Positions 42,348 to 51,244 of a stretch of DNA of 64,000 nucleotides are shown one piece after another. The DNA is from Simiduia curdlanivorans. GTDB taxonomy: Bacteria; Pseudomonadota; Gammaproteobacteria; Pseudomonadales; Cellvibrionaceae. A program made the translations under genes and the position numbers. The notes beneath the pieces are model-generated. The model ran no database searches, was not told where the DNA came from, and was given only the letters and a program-made list of their open reading frames with translations. The stretch is taken from the NCBI RefSeq assembly GCF_030409605.1, contig NZ_JAUFQG010000004.1, forward strand, positions 2,715,001 through 2,779,000. The letters are read 5' to 3'. Every line of letters starts with the position of its first letter. Position 1 is the stretch's first letter.

Positions 42348-43307
42348 TCAGGCTGCTGGCACCACGTCGAGTAAATGCTCGATAACCTGATCTATGGTGA
42401 CGCCGCTGGCCTCAGCTTCGAAGGTGAGAATCAGTCTATGCCGGAGAACATCAGGCGCGAGCGCTTGAACATCGGCGGGGGTTACAAAATCTCTGCCATC
42501 GAGCCAAGCGAGTGCGCGCGCTGAGCGCTCGAGCGCCAAGGTTGCCCGCGGGCTGGCACCATATTCCAGCCATTGGGCCAACTTTGCATCGTAGTTGATA
42601 GGGTGCCGGGTGGCGTCGATTAAATGCACGATATAGTCTTCTACGCTTTCCGCGAGGTGAATTTGCAAGAGGCTTTTTCTTGCGTTCAACAAATCGGTTT
42701 GTGAAATCTTCGCCGGCGGTACCGCCTCTTGGGTGAGATTTTCCTCTCTGACTAAGCGCAATATTTCTTTTTCGGCCGCCGCGCTTGGGTAGCTCACCCG
42801 CACGTGCAGCAGGAAGCGATCTAATTGTGCCTCCGGCAACGGGTAGGTGCCTTCCTGCTCGATGGGGTTTTGGGTCGCCATCACCAGAAATAAGTCGGCC
42901 AAGGGGTAGGTGTGTTTACCGACGGTGATTTGCCGTTCAGCCATTGCCTCTAACAGCGCAGACTGAACTTTTGCCGGGGCTCGGTTGATTTCATCGGCGA
43001 GCACCAGATTGTGAAATATGGGGCCTTTTTGGAACTCGAAGCTGGAGGTCTCGGCGCGATAGATATCGGTGCCTGTGACATCCGCTGGCAGGAGGTCTGG
43101 GGTGAATTGAATGCGGTGAAAACTACCTTCAATGCCCTTAGCTAAAAGTTTGATGGCCTTTGTCTTAGCCAGACCTGGCGCGCCCTCTACCAGTAAGTGG
43201 CCATCAGCTAAAAGTGCGATCAATAAGCGATCAATGAGGTCGTTCTGGCCAACGATTTGATTATTTAGCCAGGTTTTCAATACTTGTATTTGTGAATGTG
43301 TGGTCAT
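42348..43307 (-). CDS. MoxR-family AAA+ ATPase
   Basis: From ATG 43307 the product is 319 residues, a typical MoxR length. It has the Walker A segment GAPGLAKTKAIKLLAKG, Walker B LVLADEINRAPAKVQSALLEAM and the sensor region with MATQNPIEQEGTYPLPEAQLDRFLLHV. MoxR ATPases act as chaperone-like remodellers of VWA proteins, so it should activate the Bat proteins encoded behind it. A TTG 36 bases upstream could also start the frame. First gene of the operon. Confidence 0.93.
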   Translation of the reverse strand: MTTHSQIQVLKTWLNNQIVGQNDLIDRLLIALLADGHLLVEGAPGLAKTKAIKLLAKGIEGSFHRIQFTPDLLPADVTGTDIYRAETSSFEFQKGPIFHNLVLADEINRAPAKVQSALLEAMAERQITVGKHTYPLADLFLVMATQNPIEQEGTYPLPEAQLDRFLLHVRVSYPSAAAEKEILRLVREENLTQEAVPPAKISQTDLLNARKSLLQIHLAESVEDYIVHLIDATRHPINYDAKLAQWLEYGASPRATLALERSARALAWLDGRDFVTPADVQALAPDVLRHRLILTFEAEASGVTIDQVIEHLLDVVPAA

Positions 43308-43665
43308 AGGTGTGTTGTTCGTTATTACTTCAAAATTAGTCAACTGTAAAACAGCTACATAATGTTAACGCTATAACTGCTCGGCTAACCCTTATTTGGG
43401 GGCAAACAGTGCCTAATCAAGGCCTTAGAACGCTTTCAGTGGTCTATGCTTGGTCGAGGCTGGTGAAATGTTTTTAACTTTCACCTAGGCACGGCCTGTT
43501 AGTCCTCAGTCAGCACTAAAAGTTCAGTCTTTGGCATTGGGCAAAATTTAGTGGTTAGACGCGCTTTGGTAGGTGGATTTGCAAGACAAATAAAAGTCGG
43601 GCGCTCAATCTGGGTGCTTATTACGGTGCATAAAGGAACGCAAAGCGTTCTTCGGAGAGTATGAC
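43308..43665. other. intergenic region between moxR and gdhB
   Basis: No gene is seen in this divergent gap. A perfect 7-bp inverted repeat GGTGAAA/TTTCACC lies at 43462-43485. A hairpin AAGGAACGC/GCGTTCTT with an AAA loop (43634-43652) abuts the ribosome-binding site (GGAGAG) of the glutamate dehydrogenase, so it could affect its translation. Clear promoter pairs were not found. Confidence 0.55.
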
Positions 43666-46600
43666 GTGGATACAAGTTTGGTCACTGCTGACAACAAACA
43701 GGCGTTTTTGGATCAGTTGACAGCGTTAATCGATGACCGATTGAGCGGCGAACAAGCGAAGCAATTTAAGGCTTTCGCCTGTGAATACTATGACCAATAT
43801 CCCCTAGAGGAGCTGGAAGGGCGCAAGGTTGCGGATATCTACGGTAGCCTGTATGGCTGGTGGAATATGATTGCGGACAGGCCAGCTGAGCCGAAGGCTA
43901 AGGTGCGGGTTTTTAATCCGACTCTGGATGAAGATCACTGGTTGTGCCCGCACACGGTTGTTGCCGTGCTACAGCGTGATATGCCTTTTCTGGTGGATTC
44001 GATTCGCATGGAGCTCAACCGTAGAGGTATCGCTATTCATGGCATCTACAGCAGCATTCATCAAATAGGGCGCAATAAGTCGTTAAAACTGCAAGAAATC
44101 GTGCCGCGCCATGAACCTATCCCCAAGCGCAAAGACATTCACTATGGCAAAGAGGCGCTGATTTATTTTGAAGTGAATCTGCATACCGATACCGAGGAGA
44201 TGGCTGAGATTGCCGATGGCCTGGTTGATGTTCTGCAGGATGTCGATGTGGTGGTAAATGATTATCGGCCCATGCTCGCGGCTGTTTCTGAGGTGGCTGA
44301 GGCGCTTGGCCGCGTACCGCCAAATGAACACGTGGTGGATCTATCGGAAAGCTGCGAGTTCGTTCGCTGGTTGGGCGATGGGCACTTTACCTTTATGGCT
44401 TATTCGGAATACGAATTTTTTGATCAAGAGGGGACACGGGCATTACGCGAGATCACCGAAAAGCGTTTGGGTTTATTCCGCCGTCATTCCAGCGATGCCG
44501 GTGCCGTGGTGATTGATGATTTTAACCCAGGCATGGCGCGTTTTCATTTGACGCCCAAGGTTTTGGCTTTCTCCAAGTCGTCGGTTCGATCTAGGGTTCA
44601 CCGCCATGCCTATTCCGATTACATCGTCGTTAAGCGCTATAACAAGACTGGTGCGGTTGTGGGTGAATGTCGCTTTATGGGCCTTTATACCTCGCCAGTT
44701 TACACCCTGAGCCCCACCAAAATTCCGCTTATTCGTATGAAAGTGGAGCAGGTATTAGCACGTGCAGATTTGGACCCGCAAAGCCATGACTGCAAGGCGC
44801 TAAAGCAAACCTTAGAAACATTCCCGCGCGATGAGTTGTTCCAAAGCAGCGGCTCAGAACTGTATGAAACTGCGGTGGGTGCGATGCGAATTAGCGAGCG
44901 CTACCGGGTGAAACTCTTTATGCGTCGCGACCCCTACGGTAAGTTTGTCAATGCGCTGGTGTATGTGCCAAGAGATATTTTTAGCACCGCTATTCGAGTT
45001 CGAATCCAGGAATTGATCAGCAAGGCTATCAATGCAAAAGAATGTGAGTTCACTACCTATTTTTCCGAATCCATTTTGGCGCGTGCGCATTTAGTTTTTC
45101 GGGTTGATCCGAGCAAACCAATTGAGTACGACGTTAAAAAATTGCAGTCTAAAATTGTTGATATTACCCGTACCTGGGAAGATCACCTACATGCAGCTCT
45201 GATAGAAAACCACGGAGAGGAGAAGGGCGCTCGGCTCTTTAAAAACTACCAGCATGCTTTTGCCAGTGCCTATAAAGAGCATTTTGATGCGCGCGCTGCG
45301 GTGTTTGATATTGAAACCATGCGCGCCATCGATGGCCCCGATGGCCTAGGAATGAGCTTCTATCAGCCCGTTGGTGTGGATAAAAACTCATTCAGGTTTA
45401 AGGTTTTTCAGCGCAACCAAACCCTAGAACTATCCGATGGTATCCCTATTTTAGAGCGTATGGGTATGCGGGTGATCGGTGAGCACCCCTACCGAATTGA
45501 TTTGGGTGAAGACCATTATTGGATGCATGATTTTGAGTTGGTCTATGACTTGCCTGCGGATATTGATATTCAGTCTGCGCGCCATTTGTTCCAAGAGGCT
45601 TTCGCCGCGGTTTGGAGTGATAAAAATGAGAATGATAGCTTCAATCAGCTGGTTCTAGGCGCTTCTTTACATTGGCGTGAAGTGGCTGTGTTACGTATTT
45701 ACGCGCGTTATATGAAGCAAACCGTTTTCAATTTCAGCCAAACCTATATTGCCAATACCTTAGCCAATCACATGGACATCACCCGCAATTTGGTGGCCAT
45801 GTTTAAGGCTAAATTTGACCCTGCTTGTAATGATGGCTCGATGGCAGCCATGCAAGTGGTTAAAGACTTGGAGGCGCAAATTCTGACGCGTCTTGACAGC
45901 GTCGATAACTTAAACGAAGACCGTATTATTCGACGCTACCTGGATATGTTGAATGGCAGCTTACGGACAAACTTCTATCAGTTAGACGAAAATAATCAAA
46001 TCAAAGATTATATCTCGGTCAAATTCAGCCCTAGAACAATTCCTGAAATACCAGAGCCTCGCCCGCTGTATGAAATTTTTGTTTACTCTCCCCGCATAGA
46101 AGGCGTTCATTTGCGTGGCGGTTCGGTTGCGCGCGGTGGTTTAAGGTGGTCGGATCGATTGCAAGATTACCGTACCGAAGTCTTGGGTTTGGTAAAAGCC
46201 CAGCAAGTTAAAAACGCTGTTATCGTACCCAATGGCGCCAAGGGTGGTTTTGTCTCCAAGCAGCGCCCGAGAGGTGGTGACAGGGAGGCCATTCAGAAAG
46301 AAGGCATCGAATGCTACAAGATATTTATTCGCGGCCTACTTGATATCACCGATAATCTGATTGATGGCAATATCGCGCCACCCAAACAAGTGGTTCGGCA
46401 TGATGGCGACGACCCCTACTTGGTGGTGGCGGCCGATAAAGGCACCGCAACTTTCTCCGACATTGCCAACGGTATATCCCTTGAATACAAGCATTGGCTG
46501 GGTGATGCCTTTGCCTCGGGCGGCAGTCAGGGTTATGACCATAAAGGCATGGGCATCACAGCCAAAGGCGCATGGGTTGGCGTTAAACGTCATTTCATGG

Positions 46601-48543
46601 AAAAGGGCATCAATTGCCAGACCACTGACTTTAGCGTGATTGGTATTGGTGACATGGCGGGCGATGTGTTCGGCAATGGCATGTTGATGTCTGAGCATAT
46701 TTGTTTGCTGGCGGGCTTTAACCACTTACATATATTTATCGATCCAACCCCTAATGCTGCAAAGACGTTTAAAGAGCGCAAGCGTTTGTTTGAGCTGCCG
46801 CGCAGTAGCTGGACTGATTATGATCAAAAATTGATTTCAAAGGGTGGTGGCATTTTTGAGCGCTCCGCGAAGTCCATCGCCATTTCACCAGAAATGAAAA
46901 AGGCGTTCGCGATAAAAGAAGATAAATTAACGCCAACGGATCTGATCAATGCGCTATTAAAGGCGCCGGTGGATTTGATTTGGAATGGCGGCATTGGCAC
47001 CTATGTTAAGGCCGCTTCCGAGTCCCATGCGCTAGTCGGCGATAAAGCCAATGATAGCCTAAGAGTAAACGGGGCAGACCTACGCTGTAAGATTTTTGGC
47101 GAGGGTGGGAATTTGGGTATGACCCAATTGGGTCGTATTGAGTTCTGTTTATCTGGCGGTGCTTGTAATACCGATTTTATTGATAACTCGGCAGGGGTCG
47201 ATTGTTCCGACCATGAAGTGAACGTCAAAATTCTGTTAAATGAAGTGGTGTCTAGCGGCAATTTGACGGAAAAACAGCGCAATAAATTGCTGGGCGAAAT
47301 GACTGACGATGTTGCCAGTCTCGTACTCGCCAATAACTACCGTCAGACCCAAGCTTTAAGTATTGCCCAATATCAATCTAAGCAGCGGGTGGGCGAGTAT
47401 CGTCGCTTCATTAATGCCTTGGAGGCCAGCGGTCGTCTCAACCGTGCACTGGAGTTTTTACCGCCCGACGATCTGTTGGTAGAGCGGCAGTCGCAGGGCA
47501 AATCACTGACTCGACCTGAATTGTCTGTCTTGGTTTCCTATGCCAAGGTGCAGTTGAAAGACGAGCTAGCCGTCGAGGATATTACCAATAACGAATATAT
47601 CGCCAAAATTGTTGAGTCCGCTTTCCCTAAGGAAATCTGCAAGCGTTATGGCGAGCAGGTCTATAACCACCGCTTGCGCCGTGAAATTATTGCAACCCAG
47701 CTAGCCAATGATATGGTCAATATCATGGGTATTAATTTCTGTCAGCGGCAAATGGAATCCACCGGTAGTAAGCCGGCCGATGTGGCTAAGGCCTATGTTG
47801 CAGCGCGCGATATCTATGCACTCGATAGCTTCTGGCGCGAAATTGAGGCGTTAGACTTTAAGGTGGACGCACAAATTCAGCTTGAAATTATGAGTCGTAT
47901 GATGCGTAGAATCCGTCGTGCTACACGCTGGTTTTTGCGCAATCGACGCACCCATTTGGACGTGGCTCAGGAGGTCGCTTTATTTGGCGGGTCTTTAACG
48001 CGCTTGGTGGGCGCGCTGCCTGGCATGATTCGCGGCGAACCGAAAAAACAGTGGCTGCGCGAGTCTAAACGCTTGGTTGCTGCGGGCGTTCCCGAAGCAG
48101 TGGCGAGTAGGGCTGCAATTCCGATAAATGTTGCACCTGGCCTTAGTATGGTGGAGGCAGCGATTATTGCCGAGACGGATATCCTACGTGTTGCCGAATT
48201 TCAAATGACCGTGAGTGATTTTCTTGGCTTAGATTGGTTTGCCGAGGAGATGTCTAATGTAAAAGTTGAGAATTATTGGCAATCGATGGCGCGCGAAGCC
48301 TTCTTGGATGACCTCGATTTTCAGCTGCGTACCATTACCATCTCATTGATTAAATCGGTCGATGGTAAGCAGTCTATTGATGAGGCTATCGCTGCTTGGG
48401 CGGATAAGCACAGTGTGCTAGTTAACCGCTGGCGTTCAATGATCGCGGATCTACGCGGGGCGACGGGTACTGATTACGCCATTTTCTCCGTAGCGCTTCG
48501 CGAGTTATTGGATTTGGCCCAGGCTAGTCAATATACACCCTAA
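43666..48543 (+). CDS. gdhB: NAD-specific glutamate dehydrogenase, 180-kDa class
   Basis: The 1625-residue protein is a full-length member of the large NAD-glutamate dehydrogenase class. N-terminal regulatory regions (about 1-700, with VFNPTLDEDHWLCPHTVVAVLQRDMPFLVDSIRMELNR) precede the catalytic domain (about 720-1250, with LRGGSVARGGLRWSDRLQDYR, NAVIVPNGAKGGFV and IWNGGIGTYVK), and a long C-terminal part follows. It converts glutamate and NAD to 2-oxoglutarate and ammonium, a catabolic direction. The frame starts with GTG 43666 behind GGAGAG; an overlapping ATG at 43661 is in another frame. A hairpin lies directly before the ribosome-binding site. DUF2835 follows 9 bp later. Confidence 0.95.
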   Translation: MDTSLVTADNKQAFLDQLTALIDDRLSGEQAKQFKAFACEYYDQYPLEELEGRKVADIYGSLYGWWNMIADRPAEPKAKVRVFNPTLDEDHWLCPHTVVAVLQRDMPFLVDSIRMELNRRGIAIHGIYSSIHQIGRNKSLKLQEIVPRHEPIPKRKDIHYGKEALIYFEVNLHTDTEEMAEIADGLVDVLQDVDVVVNDYRPMLAAVSEVAEALGRVPPNEHVVDLSESCEFVRWLGDGHFTFMAYSEYEFFDQEGTRALREITEKRLGLFRRHSSDAGAVVIDDFNPGMARFHLTPKVLAFSKSSVRSRVHRHAYSDYIVVKRYNKTGAVVGECRFMGLYTSPVYTLSPTKIPLIRMKVEQVLARADLDPQSHDCKALKQTLETFPRDELFQSSGSELYETAVGAMRISERYRVKLFMRRDPYGKFVNALVYVPRDIFSTAIRVRIQELISKAINAKECEFTTYFSESILARAHLVFRVDPSKPIEYDVKKLQSKIVDITRTWEDHLHAALIENHGEEKGARLFKNYQHAFASAYKEHFDARAAVFDIETMRAIDGPDGLGMSFYQPVGVDKNSFRFKVFQRNQTLELSDGIPILERMGMRVIGEHPYRIDLGEDHYWMHDFELVYDLPADIDIQSARHLFQEAFAAVWSDKNENDSFNQLVLGASLHWREVAVLRIYARYMKQTVFNFSQTYIANTLANHMDITRNLVAMFKAKFDPACNDGSMAAMQVVKDLEAQILTRLDSVDNLNEDRIIRRYLDMLNGSLRTNFYQLDENNQIKDYISVKFSPRTIPEIPEPRPLYEIFVYSPRIEGVHLRGGSVARGGLRWSDRLQDYRTEVLGLVKAQQVKNAVIVPNGAKGGFVSKQRPRGGDREAIQKEGIECYKIFIRGLLDITDNLIDGNIAPPKQVVRHDGDDPYLVVAADKGTATFSDIANGISLEYKHWLGDAFASGGSQGYDHKGMGITAKGAWVGVKRHFMEKGINCQTTDFSVIGIGDMAGDVFGNGMLMSEHICLLAGFNHLHIFIDPTPNAAKTFKERKRLFELPRSSWTDYDQKLISKGGGIFERSAKSIAISPEMKKAFAIKEDKLTPTDLINALLKAPVDLIWNGGIGTYVKAASESHALVGDKANDSLRVNGADLRCKIFGEGGNLGMTQLGRIEFCLSGGACNTDFIDNSAGVDCSDHEVNVKILLNEVVSSGNLTEKQRNKLLGEMTDDVASLVLANNYRQTQALSIAQYQSKQRVGEYRRFINALEASGRLNRALEFLPPDDLLVERQSQGKSLTRPELSVLVSYAKVQLKDELAVEDITNNEYIAKIVESAFPKEICKRYGEQVYNHRLRREIIATQLANDMVNIMGINFCQRQMESTGSKPADVAKAYVAARDIYALDSFWREIEALDFKVDAQIQLEIMSRMMRRIRRATRWFLRNRRTHLDVAQEVALFGGSLTRLVGALPGMIRGEPKKQWLRESKRLVAAGVPEAVASRAAIPINVAPGLSMVEAAIIAETDILRVAEFQMTVSDFLGLDWFAEEMSNVKVENYWQSMAREAFLDDLDFQLRTITISLIKSVDGKQSIDEAIAAWADKHSVLVNRWRSMIADLRGATGTDYAIFSVALRELLDLAQASQYTP

Positions 48544-48552
48544 GGTTTTATC

Positions 48553-48771
48553 TTGACCTTTGTTGACGTCGACTTGGTGATTGAGAAAGAGGAGCTGCTG
48601 CGGTTGTACCGCGGCAGTGCTCGCATCGTCAGCGCTAGGGCAATAGATGGCAGGCGAATACAGTTCCCTGCACAGGCTCTGCGCGCCTTTGTTACTGATT
48701 CTGGGGTTAACGGGCGATTTAGAATCGAGTTTGATCAAGCCTTTAAACTTGTCTCTATTCAAGCCCTTTAA
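48553..48771 (+). CDS. DUF2835 family small protein
   Basis: The 72-residue product starts with TTG and reads VDVDLVIEKEELLRLYRGSA, then RIVSARAIDGRRIQFPAQALRAFVT and ends VSIQAL, matching DUF2835 end to end (usual length about 70). The TTG start is required for the family's N-terminus, because no ATG or GTG lies in frame near it. Function unknown. It follows gdhB by 9 bp and is probably co-transcribed. Confidence 0.85.
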   Translation: MTFVDVDLVIEKEELLRLYRGSARIVSARAIDGRRIQFPAQALRAFVTDSGVNGRFRIEFDQAFKLVSIQAL

Positions 48772-48910
48772 TAGCCCTTTAATGTTCCTTTATGTTGTTT
48801 CACTGCGCCGGCTACATTGAGCTTATGCCCTTGTAGCGGGCTAGCTTAGGTGCAGTGAGTGCCGCTTTCCAGTATCCTTGTCGCCTTTACCATAACTTGG
48901 GTTTTGACCT

Positions 48911-49930
48911 ATGTACGCTTTTGCTCGTCGTATTTTATTCGCCCTAGATCCAGAGACATCCCATTACCTTAGCCTGGATATGTTAGGCGCAGCTGAACGT
49001 TTGAAAATGCTGGGCTTGTTTGTGCCCGAGGTATCTGGTCGGCCGGTCGAGATAATGGGTATTCAGTTTCCTCATGCTGTGGGGTTAGCGGCTGGTTTGG
49101 ATAAAAATGGCGATTATTTTAATGCGCTTGGCGAGCTCGGCTTTGGTCACGTTGAAATCGGCACGATAACGCCTAGGCCTCAACCGGGTAATCCACAGCC
49201 GCGGTTATTTAGATTGCCCGAGCAGCAGGCCATTATCAATAGGATGGGCTTTAACAATAAGGGGGTAGATCATCTGGTGGCGCGCGTTAAAAAACGCCGA
49301 TTTAAAGGTGTTTTAGGGATTAATATCGGCAAGAATTTTGATACCCCAGTCGAATCAGCGCATGTTGACTACTCCATCGCCATGGGCAAGGTTTATCCCT
49401 ATGCCGATTATATTACCGTGAATGTTTCCTCGCCTAATACGCCGGGTTTGCGCTCACTGCAGTACGGCGAAAGCTTAAAAATTCTGTTACATGAAGTTAA
49501 AGAACAACAGGCGACGTTAGCGCAAACAGTGGGTAAGTATGTGCCGGTAGCAGTGAAAATTGCGCCGGACATGAATGACGAAGAAGTGCAACAAGTTGCG
49601 CAGGCACTACTGGAAGCCGACATAGATGGTGTAATTGCCACCAATACCACCTTGTCTCGTGAAGGGGTGCAGGGTTGTGAGCATGCAGATGAGGCCGGTG
49701 GGTTAAGCGGCGCGCCGGTTAGAGAAAAATCTACCGCCACTATTCGTTTGCTCAATACGGCCCTTAAAGGGGAGCTGCCGATTATTGGTGTGGGTGGTAT
49801 TTGTAGTGGTGAAGATGCGGTTGAAAAGATTGAGGCGGGCGCCTCTTTGATTCAAATCTACAGCGGTTTTATTTATCGCGGGCCGGAGTTAATTGCCGAA
49901 GTTGTAGATGCCATAAACTCAGTTAAATAA
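48911..49930 (+). CDS. pyrD: dihydroorotate dehydrogenase (quinone), class 2
   Basis: The 339-residue enzyme is a class 2, membrane-attached dihydroorotate dehydrogenase. It has an N-terminal amphipathic extension ([25 protein letters not shown]), [23 protein letters not shown], the catalytic-serine region [16 protein letters not shown], and [12 protein letters not shown]. It oxidises dihydroorotate to orotate with quinone as acceptor in pyrimidine synthesis. It is transcribed alone and ends at a bidirectional terminator before rmf. Confidence 0.96.
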   Translation: MYAFARRILFALDPETSHYLSLDMLGAAERLKMLGLFVPEVSGRPVEIMGIQFPHAVGLAAGLDKNGDYFNALGELGFGHVEIGTITPRPQPGNPQPRLFRLPEQQAIINRMGFNNKGVDHLVARVKKRRFKGVLGINIGKNFDTPVESAHVDYSIAMGKVYPYADYITVNVSSPNTPGLRSLQYGESLKILLHEVKEQQATLAQTVGKYVPVAVKIAPDMNDEEVQQVAQALLEADIDGVIATNTTLSREGVQGCEHADEAGGLSGAPVREKSTATIRLLNTALKGELPIIGVGGICSGEDAVEKIEAGASLIQIYSGFIYRGPELIAEVVDAINSVK

Positions 49931-49961
49931 ATAGGCGTTTAGCTGAATGAGAGGGCCTTAA

Positions 49962-49990
49962 ATAAAAAGCAGCGCTTGGCGCTGCTTATT
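49962..49990. terminator. bidirectional terminator between pyrD and rmf
   Basis: AAGCAGCGC-TTG-GCGCTGCTT (nine perfect pairs) is flanked by AAATAAA on one side and TTATTT on the other, so it can end both convergent transcripts. Confidence 0.85.
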
Positions 49991-50015
49991 TCTAACGGGT
50001 TTGGAGTGAGTGAAT

Positions 50016-50222
50016 TCAGCCTAATGCGCTGAGTTTATGCGCGCATGCCGCCATGTTGTAACCGTTCCAATGATCTTCCCGTGCTTCCCGCCAACCGCTT
50101 AGCCATTCCTGACGCGCGTCGCCACTCTGATGAGGGCAAAGTTCGCGCGAGCGGCCTTTAATGGCGGCCATGTAGCCTTTGCTAAATGCATGTTCGATCT
50201 GGTTACGTTTTTGTCTTTTCAT
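50016..50222 (-). CDS. rmf: ribosome modulation factor
   Basis: The 68-residue basic protein matches Rmf: MKRQKRNQIEHAFSKGYMAAIKGRSRELCP, then GDARQEWLSGWREAREDHWNGYN. Rmf binds 70S ribosomes and pairs them into inactive 100S dimers in stationary phase. The length fits the family. It converges with pyrD, from which a shared terminator divides it. Its promoter must lie in the long gene-free stretch to the right and was not identified. Confidence 0.95.
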   Translation of the reverse strand: MKRQKRNQIEHAFSKGYMAAIKGRSRELCPHQSGDARQEWLSGWREAREDHWNGYNMAACAHKLSALG

Positions 50223-51244
50223 AAAGTAAGCACCTTGGCTGTCTATTTAGATCAAATTCAATACCGATCAAGCCAACGCAGCACAGAATACAAATTACTG
50301 TATCGTCATCTGCGTTGTTTCTCCTTTTGCAGTGCGCAGGGGAGAGGCAAAGCGTGTGTAACCTCGCTAGTTAGAATGTTGGTTGGATGAGTTATTGCGA
50401 ATGTTAATTTTTCCTACTATCTGTGGTGAAGCGTTTAATTACCCTGAAAATATTGCCATGCCAAGATAGGTATGGCTTTGGTAGTTGCTTCTTTGCATGG
50501 CTATTGTTTTGCTTTTCAGAAAGGCAAAAACCTAGAAAACCGATATCTAGTAAACCAATGCTTAGAAAGCCAAAGCACCAAGTATTTTCTCGGCTAGGTA
50601 AAAAGAGCTCTTGCCCAAACTTGGCACAAGTATGCGTATTTTTGTGTAGACGCGAATGCCGAGGCAAAAGCTCCGTTACGATTGAAAACAACGTAAAACC
50701 TTCTCCTTGTTGTGCTTTATTGATGTGACACTCGTTATTCGTGACGCGAGCAGCTCGTTCTTGGCTTGATACCATGCAGGGCATCAGAGCATTCGAGCAG
50801 AGCCTTAACAAACCCGGTGGAATAGTGAATTGCTATTCCACCGGTGATCGAGGTTTAAAGACTGATAGTAGAATGTCAGTCATCAGATTGATCGCGTGTA
50901 AACGCGAACCAATCAACCTCTGCCTAGCCTTAGCTTAGACGATGAAACTTGGGTTGTTATAGCCTTCCTTGCTAATTGGCCCAATGCTTTACCACTATTA
51001 TTAATGACGTAAACTACTCCGTTTACGCGTTAGGTGGTCAGTATTTCAAATTTAACGTTAATTTCCCGCTCTATGCGGGCTAAGCGGGATTGAACCCGTT
51101 ACAATGCGCCTTTTTTGCGGCGGACGCTCAGTACACCAAAACTGAGCCTGCTTGTGAATGAATTAAATCTTCTATGATGGGCCTCTATTATGGCTCATCG
51201 GTATATTGTGAATGTGAGGTTTTGGCTATTTGGACGGCATAGAT
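50223..51244. other. 1-kb stretch with no credible gene
   Basis: Between rmf and rlmL no ORF has family-like sequence. Visible structure includes three degenerate 15-bp repeats at 50532-50576 (CTAGAAAACCGATAT and two relatives), a 12-bp perfect stem with a 7-base loop at 50814-50844, a two-part stem around 50886-50914 (GATTG with CAATC enclosing CGCG pairs) and CCCGC/GCGGG at 51065-51079. A TACAAT followed by GCGCC at 51100 resembles a -10, but no matching -35 stands 17 bp before it. It could host an untranslated RNA. Confidence 0.5.

Noticed and set aside
43661..43720. Leader peptide ORF starting ATG 43661 before gdhB
   Set aside because: It overlaps the gdhB start out of frame and encodes 19 residues with no regulatory codon run; the GTG 43666 explains the ribosome-binding site.
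50404..50811. Minus-strand ORF of 135 codons and an overlapping plus-strand ORF at 50423-50728 in the rmf-rlmL gap
   Set aside because: Neither reads like a folded protein or has a convincing ribosome-binding site. The repeated residues come from the 15-bp DNA repeats.
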